DNA of 64,000 nucleotides from JANELJ01 sp024511395. GTDB taxonomy: Bacteria > Pseudomonadota > Gammaproteobacteria > GRL18. Both the position numbers and the translations under genes were made by a program. Shown here in pieces: positions 1 to 7,084 of this stretch (positions within the stretch are counted from its first letter, which is position 1; every line of letters begins with the position of its first letter). The notes under the pieces were generated by a model, which did not search any database, was not told where the DNA came from, and saw nothing but the letters and a program-made list of their open reading frames with translations. Location: contig OY820613.1 of assembly GCA_963681975.1 (NCBI GenBank), positions 1,798,001 to 1,862,000 of the forward strand, given 5' to 3'.

Positions 1-2
1 TT

Positions 3-416
3 ATGCTTAAAGACCGCTCTGGATTCACCAAAAAAATAGAGGTAGGTGAGGGTGCCAGAAATTTTGATCAGCTTAAAGTCGGTGATTTAATTAATGTTAA
101 TTATGCTGAAACAATTCAGATTAAAGCATTCGGTAAAGATGCTATCAATATGGGTGAAGAAGCAGAAGCCATTTTCTCACGAACCCCTGAAGGCGCCAAG
201 CCTGGTGGTGCTCTTGCAGCAGCCAAAACCATTGTTGTTACTATCAGCAACATTGATCTTAAGCATAATCTTGTTACACTTAAAGATAAACAGGGCAACA
301 CCCGCACTTTCAGACCTGAAATTCCTGGTAAGTTAAAACAAGTCAAGCTCGGTGATAAAGTGGCCATTTCCCTTGCCAAAGCCATGTCAATTTCTGTTGA
401 TGATGACAATAAATAA
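3..416 (+). CDS. Hypothetical protein, probably 5'-truncated by the window edge
   Basis: The reading frame is open from the first bases, so the ATG at position 3 may be internal and the gene may begin before the window. The visible 137 residues are hydrophilic and beta-rich, with alternating valine/isoleucine and lysine/aspartate runs and a central Gly/Ala-rich stretch (PGGALAAA). There is no membrane segment and no recognisable catalytic motif. The pattern of short beta strands around 'VGDLINVNY' and 'LGDKVAISL' resembles small OB-like beta-barrel proteins of the envelope, but this is a weak impression. A hairpin at 435-461 closes the transcription unit. Confidence 0.55.
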   Translation: MLKDRSGFTKKIEVGEGARNFDQLKVGDLINVNYAETIQIKAFGKDAINMGEEAEAIFSRTPEGAKPGGALAAAKTIVVTISNIDLKHNLVTLKDKQGNTRTFRPEIPGKLKQVKLGDKVAISLAKAMSISVDDDNK

Positions 417-434
417 GGACTGACGCTTATATCA

Positions 435-461
435 GTATCGCCGGAAATTTTCTGGCGATAC
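435..461 (+). terminator. Hairpin after the first gene
   Basis: GTATCGCC and GGCGATAC form a perfect 8-bp stem around an AT-rich loop, 18 bases after the stop codon, followed by a short T-rich tract. It is probably an intrinsic terminator, though the T-run is short. Confidence 0.5.
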
Positions 462-590
462 CTTTAAGGCTTTAAGACAAACCATAAAAAGCCCGCTGAA
501 AATGCCATATAGATATATACAAACACTTCTTTTACAAGGAAAAAGCTTACAGAGAAAAAATGTTCATTTTTTCTAATAGCTATAGTAGCT

Positions 591-1091
591 ATGATTACTG
601 CCCTGTTTTTCAGTCAGTATGCCTGGTCCATAACCATTTCCCAATGCATACAGGCAGACGGTACCATCGAATTTACTAATCAGGGGTGTTCCCAGTCCTA
701 TATCAAAAACACTCATACCTCCAGACATATCTCTAAACGCAAGCAAAAACTGTTCAGACAGAAAGATTTTATTAAGCTGCAATCCCAGTTACTGCAGGCT
801 CACAATTTATCCGAAATGGAACGACTCAGCCGAACCATTATGTATAAAGTTAATGAGCATGCCCAAAAAGGTAACCTGAGAGCAGCTTATAATATGATTG
901 CAGCCACCTACGCAAAGTTGGCCAAAGAGCATAAAAAGAAACACTGGGAAGGCAAACCCGTACCTCAGCATTCTCTGAAAATTCAGGAACTGTTTGAAAA
1001 CGTATTAATAACACAGCCAACCACATCCAGACCGGAAGAAATGCCCCTGATTATCCAGAATGCCTGGAATCAACTGCAGAGCAATATTTAG
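591..1091 (+). CDS. Small secreted protein, DUF4124-like N-terminus
   Basis: 166 codons. The first residues form a hydrophobic leader ending near 'QYAWS'. The mature start 'CIQADGTIEFTNQGC' has the Cys/aromatic pattern of DUF4124-type periplasmic domains, followed by a Lys/Arg-rich helical region. The function is unknown. The frame is open upstream to 513 with a hydrophobic, signal-like stretch (CSFFLIAIVA), but no ATG, GTG or TTG occurs there, so the true start may be unusual. The stop codon TAG is completed by the first base (G, 1091) of an IS5-like remnant, so the native C-terminus may have been slightly different. Confidence 0.6.
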   Translation: MITALFFSQYAWSITISQCIQADGTIEFTNQGCSQSYIKNTHTSRHISKRKQKLFRQKDFIKLQSQLLQAHNLSEMERLSRTIMYKVNEHAQKGNLRAAYNMIAATYAKLAKEHKKKHWEGKPVPQHSLKIQELFENVLITQPTTSRPEEMPLIIQNAWNQLQSNI

Positions 1092-1265
1092 TTCAACCTG
1101 AATAATAGCGTTTTAAGCCTGACTTCAAGCCAGGTTTAAAGCAGCTGATTGCCCCGGTTTGATAAAAGACCCCATCAAACCGGAAATAATTTTGAGCCAC
1201 AAAAGCCGGAGCTTATTGAGTCCGACCTGAATAAATCAATGCTCTATGATTTATTCAGGTCGGAC
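1091..1265 (-). mobile_element. Internally deleted remnant of the IS5-like element (IS-A), fold-back form
   Basis: Positions 1091-1219 match the 3' end of the IS-A transposase gene, whose full copies lie at 22477, 43682 and 55560. This is followed directly by an inverted copy of the other IS end, so 1219-1265 forms a hairpin with 19-bp arms beginning GTCCGACCTGAATAAAT. About 1.3 kb of the element is missing. The flanking hexamers are TATTTA (1085-1090) and TATGTA (1266-1271): both fit TANNTA but they are not identical, which hints at rearrangement. Confidence 0.85.
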
Positions 1266-1406
1266 TATGTAATACAGTCTGTACAAAATACTACGAGACC
1301 GGGCATGTGCGGTTCAGCATTAACCTAACACCGCAAAACACGCTCAAAACCACCTCTTTTGCCGGCCAGGCGCTCCAAATTCTCATTCGGAGCTATAACC
1401 ATAGAT

Positions 1407-1458
1407 AATTGATTGTTATTATCTCTTATTAAAGTGTACAGTTCTATTAGACCACAAC
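1407..1458 (-). mobile_element. Relic of an IS3-family end
   Basis: About 50 bases match, in reverse complement and with a few changes, the left terminus of the IS3-type element at 37654 (the stretch reading CCGGACACTTTAATAAGAG there). Nothing of the transposase genes remains. The flanking stretches 1272-1406 and 1459-1531 hold no gene I can support. Confidence 0.7.
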
Positions 1459-1531
1459 ACACTCCCCACAATAAAAAAACAATTGCATATGGATTATTGA
1501 CTAAATCTAATTATGAGATGTGATGCTGGAT

Positions 1532-1705
1532 GGAGAAGTGTTAACCCATGTTATTAACACTTCTCTACAACTTATAGAAGACATTAATCTAACAATATCA
1601 ATAGGTTACTATAATAAACAGATGTTTATTATTATGGAAAGCAGATGTCATAACGAAAAAGGATCAACTTCTAACTGACACTTCTCCGGACACTAACACT
1701 TCTTA
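1532..1705. repeat. Recurring AGAAGTGTT motifs, one pair forming a hairpin
   Basis: GAGAAGTGTTAA and TTAACACTTCTC form a perfect 12-bp inverted repeat (about 1532-1566). The same ACACTTCT core recurs near 1677 and 1694. No T-run follows the hairpin, so it is not an obvious terminator. The meaning is unknown. Confidence 0.5.
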
Positions 1706-1728
1706 CATCTACTTATCAGAATTACAAA

Positions 1729-1870
1729 GTAAGCGCCAATTAATCTCACATTGACCTTCTACCCTACCTACTGTAATTCCCGAAATTTTCAGCACACCGC
1801 CAGGGCAGTAAAGCATCCAATGCTTTAGGCTCTGCATGGCGCCCCAGTTTGGGTACAGTGGTCAATTTGA
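1729..1870 (-). mobile_element. Relic of an IS66-family element, tnpC 3' end
   Basis: On the reverse strand this encodes the C-terminal tail 'ALDALLPWRCAENF' followed by a stop, typical of IS66 TnpC ends. The outer edge begins GTAAGCGCC, an IS66-like terminal sequence, at 1729. A second, shorter copy of the same end lies at 45656-45740 in the opposite orientation. No intact IS66 gene is present in the window. Confidence 0.65.
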
Positions 1871-1956
1871 CATAATGGTGTTTTTACGAAGTTCACTTCA
1901 CTAGTGAAGTTTATGTCAAATGTTTACCGGGTAAACATCAATTGTAACAATTTGAT
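1868..1956. promoter_or_regulatory. Cluster of nested palindromes
   Basis: Within 90 bases there are TTTGACATAA...TTATGTCAAA (10-bp arms), the perfect palindrome CTTCACTAGTGAAG inside it, GTTTACCGGGTAAAC, and AATTGTAACAATT. A further imperfect hairpin (TTACATCC...GGATGTAA) spans about 2000-2037. They could be operators for the promoter at 2042 or the stem structures of a small mobile element. No protein is encoded. Confidence 0.5.
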
Positions 1957-2041
1957 TTATATGGACTTTTTATTGTTTTTTGGTTTTTTATTCTTTTTTT
2001 ACATCCACCTTTCCTTCAGAAAGGGGGGGATGTAAATTAAG

Positions 2042-2070
2042 TTGACAAAATAACAACCATCCCATATTAT
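2042..2070 (+). promoter_or_regulatory. Sigma70-type promoter for the NYN gene
   Basis: TTGACA at 2042-2047 and TATTAT at 2065-2070 are separated by 17 bases; an overlapping TATAAT lies at 2068. A transcript would start near 2077 and run through the hairpin at 2126 into the NYN gene. Confidence 0.6.
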
Positions 2071-2125
2071 AATCAGTACGACTGACCCTTAGTTCTTGTC
2101 ATTAAGTTGGCATTAACATAGGGTG

Positions 2126-2151
2126 AAAAAGCCACCGAAAGGTGGTTTTTT
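2126..2151 (+). terminator. Terminator-like hairpin in the leader of the NYN gene
   Basis: AAAAAGCCACC, a GAAA tetraloop and GGTGGTTTTTT make a compact stem ending in six T. It sits between the promoter at 2042 and the start codon at 2172, so it can end the leader transcript. It either acts as an attenuator or is the terminator of a very short leader RNA. Confidence 0.7.
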
Positions 2152-2171
2152 CGATCTTACAGGACAAAAAA

Positions 2172-2843
2172 TTGCAGACAATTGTTTACATAGACGGATA
2201 CAATTTATATTACGGAGCCTTGAAACACTCTCAGTACAAATGGCTCGATATTTACAAACTATTTGCAGAACATATTTGTCCTTCAATTTACGGAAAAAAA
2301 TCACACGTTCAAATAAAGTTTTTTACAGCTGATATTCTTGGAAGCGTTTCTCCCTCACCAGATTCCCCAAAAGATCAAAGAACATATCACAACGCATTAT
2401 TAAAACTATATCCAGAGCAAATACATATAATCAAAGGCTCTTACTCTAAAGAAGTTATTACAGCCAAGTTGATGCAAGATATTCCCCACTATACGAAAGA
2501 TAGAGTTAAAGTTTTAAAGCTGGAAGAAAAACAAACCGATGTTAATATAGCCTTGGAAATGTATCGTGATGTGGCAAAAGGTATATGTAAGCAAGTTATT
2601 CTATGTTCAAATGATACCGACTTAATACCTGCTTTATCTGCATTATCTGATGATTTTCCACATATTAACAAAGGGGTTGTATTCCCTATACTGGAAGGCT
2701 CAAAAAGAGCCTTCAGTAAAAAATTCAAAGAATATTGCAATTGGACCTGGAAGCATTTAAGCATCAATGATCTAAGATACTCTCAACTTCCACACACCAT
2801 AAAAACTGCAAAAAAACCTATATTAAAGCCAGATACCTGGTGA
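2172..2843 (+). CDS. NYN-domain (LabA/DUF88-type) putative ribonuclease
   Basis: PIN-like fold nuclease family. Acidic motifs typical of NYN domains are visible: 'IDGYNLYYG' near the N-terminus, 'EKQTDVNIALEM' in the middle and 'SNDTDLIPAL' after it, giving the conserved Asp set expected to bind metal. The C-terminus is basic. The frame is open from a GTG at 2142, but that codon lies inside the terminator hairpin. The TTG at 2172, preceded by AGGA at 2161-2164, is the better start and gives 223 residues. It stands alone with its own promoter. Family members cut RNA in bacterial defence or RNA decay; the substrate here is unknown. Confidence 0.75.
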   Translation: MQTIVYIDGYNLYYGALKHSQYKWLDIYKLFAEHICPSIYGKKSHVQIKFFTADILGSVSPSPDSPKDQRTYHNALLKLYPEQIHIIKGSYSKEVITAKLMQDIPHYTKDRVKVLKLEEKQTDVNIALEMYRDVAKGICKQVILCSNDTDLIPALSALSDDFPHINKGVVFPILEGSKRAFSKKFKEYCNWTWKHLSINDLRYSQLPHTIKTAKKPILKPDTW

Positions 2844-2881
2844 GAAATAATGAAATCTACCTATTAGTATCTTTACCGGAC

Positions 2882-4316
2882 AGTGTAAATTAAACTGTGT
2901 ATCCGCTCTTATTTAAATATAAGGAGCCAACTGCTCCTCAAACTCGATTATAAATCGATTCATAGCTGCTTTCCAATTTCTGATGGGCATTGTCCATTTT
3001 TTGGAAGCCGACTGGATAGCCAGATAAATCACCTTCATAGCAGAATCATCGTTAGGAAACAGTCGCCGGTTCTTAATAGCCTTGCGAATAACACTGTTCA
3101 CTGACTCAATGGCATTGGTGGTATAAATAACCCGCCGGATATCCTCAGGATAATCAAACAGCGTGATAAGGTTGGGCCAGTGCTGCTTCCTGCTCAGTTG
3201 CAGACTGGTAGATTTGCTTTAAATCCGCTGTAACTGCTTTATAGTCCTTCCAGGGCACAAACTTCAGTGAATTTCTGACCATATGCACAATACACAACTG
3301 AACTCTGGCCTGAGGGCAGGCCGTATTAATAGCTTCAGGAAAACCGCTTAAGCCATCCACACAGGCGATTAAGATATGCTGTAAGCCTCTGTTCTGTAAT
3401 TCAGTCAATACAGAGAGCCAGAACTTAGCCCCTTCATTTTCTGAGAGCCACATACCCGGCAGTTCTTTTTTACCCTCCAGGTTAATTCCCGGAGCCAGAT
3501 AAACAGCTTTATTGATAACCCGCTTATCCTGGCGGATTTTAACCACAATGCAGTCCAGATAGACAATGGGGTAAACCGGCTCCAGTGGACGTGACTGCCA
3601 TTCCACTACCCGTTCCATGATGCTATTGCTCACCTGAGAGACCAGGGCGGGTGAAATATCCACCCCATACATTTCCTCAAAGGTATCCACAATATCACGA
3701 GTGCTCATGCCTTTGGCATACAGCGCCATAATCTGGTCATCCATGCCGGTGATACGGGTCTGGCGCTTTTTGACCAGCTGAGGTTCAAATTTGGACTGTC
3801 TGTCTCTGGGGGTATTCAGTTCAAACTGACCGTGCTCACCTTTTAACTGTTTTCGGTTGTAGCCATTGCGGCTATTGCCCTCTTCCTTATCCAGAAAATA
3901 ATCCATTTCGGCATTCAGAGCGGCTTCAACGGTCATTTTAGTCAGTTGAGCACTGAGGTCGCTTAAATCCTGAGGGGTTTTTAAATCTTTAGCCAGTTCG
4001 TTGGCCAGGGCCTGTAACCTGTCTTTGTTCATTGTCTTACTCATCGCTGTATTCCTTGTTATAGGGTAACAAAAGATGGTTCAGACCGGCAGGGGGTTAA
4101 TAATGTCGACTTCAGTCGAAGAGAAATTCCGCCTCCATGGTGAGCAAATACCTGGAAAAGGCAGGGTGTCAAGGAGGAGTCCTGAAAGGAAGCTCCTTGA
4201 TAGCCTGACTTTGGAAGGTAGGCTGTTCACTATGGAGGTGGTATTTCAGGTTTATTCATTTTACCACTGCTGACTTAAACCACCGCAATGAGCGTTTACA
4301 CAGTTATTTTTACACC
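2882..4316 (-). mobile_element. Defective IS256-family element
   Basis: Imperfect terminal inverted repeats of about 25 bp (left GTGTAAATTAAACTGTGTA, right its counterpart TACACAGTTATTTTTACAC) bound a broken transposase gene. No matching target duplication is visible. A separate imperfect hairpin of about 130 bases (near 4121-4251, arms containing CCGCCTCCATGG and CTATGGAGGTGG) lies between the transposase start and the right end. That is unusual for IS256 and looks like an inserted fold-back sequence. Confidence 0.75.
2913..4044 (-). pseudogene. IS256-family (mutator type) transposase, internally deleted and frameshifted
   Basis: The first 290 or so residues are intact, with the first two catalytic aspartates in 'VYLDCIVVKIR' and 'ACVDGLSGFPEAI'. 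Near 3175 about 25 codons are lost and the frame changes. The remaining C-terminal part, with the third acidic residue in 'TTNAIESVN', continues in another frame down to 2913. The missing block is what normally separates 'EAALA' from 'WPNLITLFDYPEDIRR'. The enzyme cannot be made as one chain. Confidence 0.85.
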
Positions 4317-4434
4317 CTCAAATCATTTGCAAGAACCGGAATTTCATGCGTTGCACTTCAGAGTTGAATCCGCGCCTGCTTTTAATGCGTCATAATTCGT
4401 TTATTGGTTGCGCAATGTTCACTGTCGTCGAACA

Positions 4435-5376
4435 TCATTCGTTAAACCCTGGAGCTAAATTCAAATTTCCGACCCCATAGAGTGTCGGAGTATTCTTTAA
4501 CCAAAGTTGGTATTCAGTGCCTTGAAGGCTGTGTGCTTTGGAACAATCCACATGCCATTGGCGAAGCAAATACCCAGCGGTTGCAGCCCTAATCTCAACC
4601 TTTAGAACGCCACCCGTCATACCATAATCCAATTCAATCGCTTCGCTGTACTCTATGCGTGGGTGTGGCACTAACTCCAGCTCTACAAATCGGTTCCATT
4701 GCCGATCTTGGGTTTCAAGTTCAGCCTCAGATAACGTAGAGTCTTCAAGCACAACCGCAGCTTTAATTCGGGTCAGTACAAAGTCACGGAACCCATTTGG
4801 CGCTCCGCTTGGGCCATGCTTGCGGTCAAAACCACGAACGTGCCAACGCAGGCCATTGTCCACCAGCGTATGCGGTACAATTTCACGGGTTGTTTCACCG
4901 CTCGATAACGACACATAGGTGATACGCAAGGCTTTGCCTTTGTGTATGGCCTCGGTGACTTTCGCTACTATCGATAAACTCGGCTTGTTTAAGTGATAAG
5001 GCGCTTCACACGCAAGAGGTGGTTTTACCTTGCCAGTAAAGCCATCTCCGTACCCTTGGCTAATCGTCGCCAGCGTTCTCACAACGTCATAGTCGAACAG
5101 GGGCTCAAAAGCTTCACCGCGCTTATGCAACTTGAGCTTTTGGTCATACTCAATGTTGCCTGGTGCAAGCTCTCGGTACATTGTGAAGTCTTTCGTTGCT
5201 TGTGCGGCGGCTATGCTGAAGCGATCGACTAAATCCGCCCGTACCGCTTCTCCCTTAAACAATAAGGTGAAATCAATGTGGGCAATGCGATCCCTGGTTG
5301 CTTGTGGCAACTGCTCTATCTGTGAAAGCCGATCTGGCTTCACCACTACCGTTTGTTTCAGACCATCATTTGTCAT
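4435..5376 (-). CDS. WYL-domain transcriptional regulator, BrxR/CapW-like
   Basis: 313 residues. The N-terminal part (about 25-95: 'FTLLFKGEAVRADLVDRF', then 'RELAPGNIEYD') follows the winged-helix pattern of the BrxR/CapW family. A WYL domain follows (about 135-215), ending in 'GLRWHVRGFD' where the WYL tripeptide is W-H-V, then a C-terminal WCX region. BrxR/CapW proteins are dimeric repressors that control phage-defence operons such as BREX and CBASS and are thought to sense nucleic-acid-like ligands. No such operon lies downstream here, because the IS256 element occupies that side. Two inverted repeats upstream (5448-5462, 5553-5573) could be its operators. Codon use is richer in GC than the neighbouring host genes, as for the rest of the ICE remnant. 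Confidence 0.8.
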   Translation of the reverse strand: MTNDGLKQTVVVKPDRLSQIEQLPQATRDRIAHIDFTLLFKGEAVRADLVDRFSIAAAQATKDFTMYRELAPGNIEYDQKLKLHKRGEAFEPLFDYDVVRTLATISQGYGDGFTGKVKPPLACEAPYHLNKPSLSIVAKVTEAIHKGKALRITYVSLSSGETTREIVPHTLVDNGLRWHVRGFDRKHGPSGAPNGFRDFVLTRIKAAVVLEDSTLSEAELETQDRQWNRFVELELVPHPRIEYSEAIELDYGMTGGVLKVEIRAATAGYLLRQWHVDCSKAHSLQGTEYQLWLKNTPTLYGVGNLNLAPGFNE

Positions 5377-5694
5377 GCGTCTTGTTTATCCAATTCAACC
5401 AGTTTCTTAAAACTCTGTTTTTAAAATACGGACCGACATCGCGTAATCACATTGAAAATGTGTCACTCAATGCTGCTCTTCATCCGCAATGACTAATCAA
5501 TCTCTACCGGTTGAAGCTGAACTGATGGCCATAAAACACTGAATAGGCTTCAACCTAATTAATTTTATTAGGTATCATCCTATCACAAATTATTTTGTAG
5601 GGAAGACTAAGCGGCAACTTTTTGATCTGGATTACAATTGCCGCTGAGTCATGAGCGTGAAGACCTTATTTTGTGCCAATGCTGATAGCCGCTA
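5377..5694. promoter_or_regulatory. Non-coding gap with two inverted repeats upstream of the WYL gene
   Basis: CACATTGAAAATGTG (5448-5462) and ACCTAAT-7-ATTAGGT (5553-5573) are the only structured motifs in this 318-base gap. The first lies 72 bases before the WYL start codon and could be an autoregulatory site. No gene on the minus strand fits here. Confidence 0.4.
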
Positions 5695-5994
5695 TCAATG
5701 CGCTACCCGAATCAATGGCACCACGATGTTACCGCGAAGCGATACCCCTTTGTCCGTCTCTGTAGACATCAGGGCTCGTTGCTCACTCTCCCGAATGCGC
5801 CTAGCAACTTCTGCCTGGGCTGGTAGCAATGGCAGCATCCCTTCAGCAATCGCGTCTGGAGCAGACTCTTGGCCACAGGACATCAAGTGCTTCCATGGAT
5901 CTTTAAGAAAGCGCTCGAACGAGATGCCAAATTCAATGATGCGGGCAGAGACGAAGATTTCGCCCCAGTATTCAATGTAGGTGTCTTGGTACAT
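5695..5994 (-). CDS. Hypothetical protein of the ICE remnant
   Basis: 99 residues, soluble, with an aromatic N-terminal half ('YIEYWGEIF', 'FERFLKDPW') and a helical, charged middle. I do not recognise the family. It follows the exonuclease gene in the same direction with an 87-base gap, so the two may be co-transcribed. Confidence 0.55.
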   Translation of the reverse strand: MYQDTYIEYWGEIFVSARIIEFGISFERFLKDPWKHLMSCGQESAPDAIAEGMLPLLPAQAEVARRIRESEQRALMSTETDKGVSLRGNIVVPLIRVAH

Positions 5995-6081
5995 GGAAAG
6001 ATTCCTCTTGTTGATTAAACCATGAGTTCACTTTCCATTTTCCAGAGGTTTTCAAATATGCAAGGCTTACCTTGTAGAGAG

Positions 6082-6987
6082 CTACAAAGCTTTAAATCGA
6101 TTGCGGGCATCTTTGTAGTCATAGTGGGCATGTTCTGAGCCACGATGATACAAATCATCCAGGTAAGTTTGTTCCTGCGGCAACTCGTCTTCGCTGATTT
6201 CGCGCCACCAATGTTTGTTGGCACCTTTAACACCGTCATGCCAGCGGTAACCACGCGATTTTAAATAGTCCTTTACGTCAAACGGCGCGCCAAACGCACG
6301 AACTAACACAGTTCGCCTGTCCGCTTCAGACAACAAGTTTGCAACGGACTCGGGCAACAAATGGAACAACCAGGCCATCGCCAAACAATCGGTTGCAGCT
6401 CGATGTCCTTCATAAAACCAACCTAAGCGAAGCAGCAGGTACTCAAGCTTTCGACTTTCAAAACCCAGCGCCTTCCAATCTATGCCACTGGCTGAACAGG
6501 CCCAAGATAGATGGCCTAATGCGGCAAACCGCTTTTCAAAGAAAGGACGATCAAACTGAGCATTGTGTGCAACCACCAGTGGATCATCGGATAACCAACT
6601 CGCTACCAGTGCATCATCAATGCGCTGGCCTTGCACCATCTCATCGGTGATGCCGGTTAACTCGGTAATCAGCTCGGGGATTGGCTTGCCGGGATCTTCA
6701 TACAAGCTGATCACATCAACAATCGACACAATCCGCTGAGCAGAGGGGCTGTAAAGCACCTTAACCATACCAAGCTCAATAATGGACTCATCATCGGCAG
6801 ACAGTCCGGTTGTCTCTGTATCGAGCAGCACCATCGGTTGTTCATCACCGACCATGGGAGATAGTTCAAGTGGCCAGGACTGCGGCTCACGCGTTAATGG
6901 AATACGCTCCAGCAATCTAAAATCTTCTGGTCTTTCTGGGATATCCGCGAGGCGCTCTAGCGGAAATGGCGCTGGGGCTCTTGTCAT
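6082..6987 (-). CDS. DEDDh 3'-5' exonuclease (DnaQ/RNase T type)
   Basis: 301 residues. The exonuclease core carries ExoI 'LLDTETTGLS' (first D and E, about residues 55-57), ExoII 'NAQFDRPFF' (about 145) and ExoIII 'GHRAATDCLA' with the catalytic His and last Asp (about 195-200). The C-terminal 80 residues are Trp/His-rich ('GYRWHDGVKGANKHWW') and probably form an accessory domain. The start is supported by AGAGGAA ahead of the ATG. It likely degrades DNA or RNA ends; its role in the mobile element (repair or defence) is unproven. The IS1380 element sits 97 bases upstream and may have separated it from its promoter. Confidence 0.8.
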   Translation of the reverse strand: MTRAPAPFPLERLADIPERPEDFRLLERIPLTREPQSWPLELSPMVGDEQPMVLLDTETTGLSADDESIIELGMVKVLYSPSAQRIVSIVDVISLYEDPGKPIPELITELTGITDEMVQGQRIDDALVASWLSDDPLVVAHNAQFDRPFFEKRFAALGHLSWACSASGIDWKALGFESRKLEYLLLRLGWFYEGHRAATDCLAMAWLFHLLPESVANLLSEADRRTVLVRAFGAPFDVKDYLKSRGYRWHDGVKGANKHWWREISEDELPQEQTYLDDLYHRGSEHAHYDYKDARNRFKAL

Positions 6988-7084
6988 TGATGGTTCCTCT
7001 TCAATTCTATTGTTCGCTTTGAGTTATTTCACTGTGCCACAGGTTGTACAAAATGCACCTTGGATACCTCAGCGTTTTTTTAAT

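Noticed and set aside
1532..1705. Recurring AGAAGTGTT motifs as a CRISPR array or replication iterons
   Set aside because: Copies are short, irregularly spaced and in both orientations, with no spacers of constant length and no replication gene nearby.
2142..2171. GTG at 2142 as start of the NYN gene
   Set aside because: It falls inside the terminator stem and has no ribosome binding site; the TTG at 2172 is preceded by AGGA.
5651..5980. 109-codon plus-strand frame opposite the 99-residue ICE protein
   Set aside because: Antisense overlap with poor start context; the minus-strand frame has the consistent direction with its neighbours.
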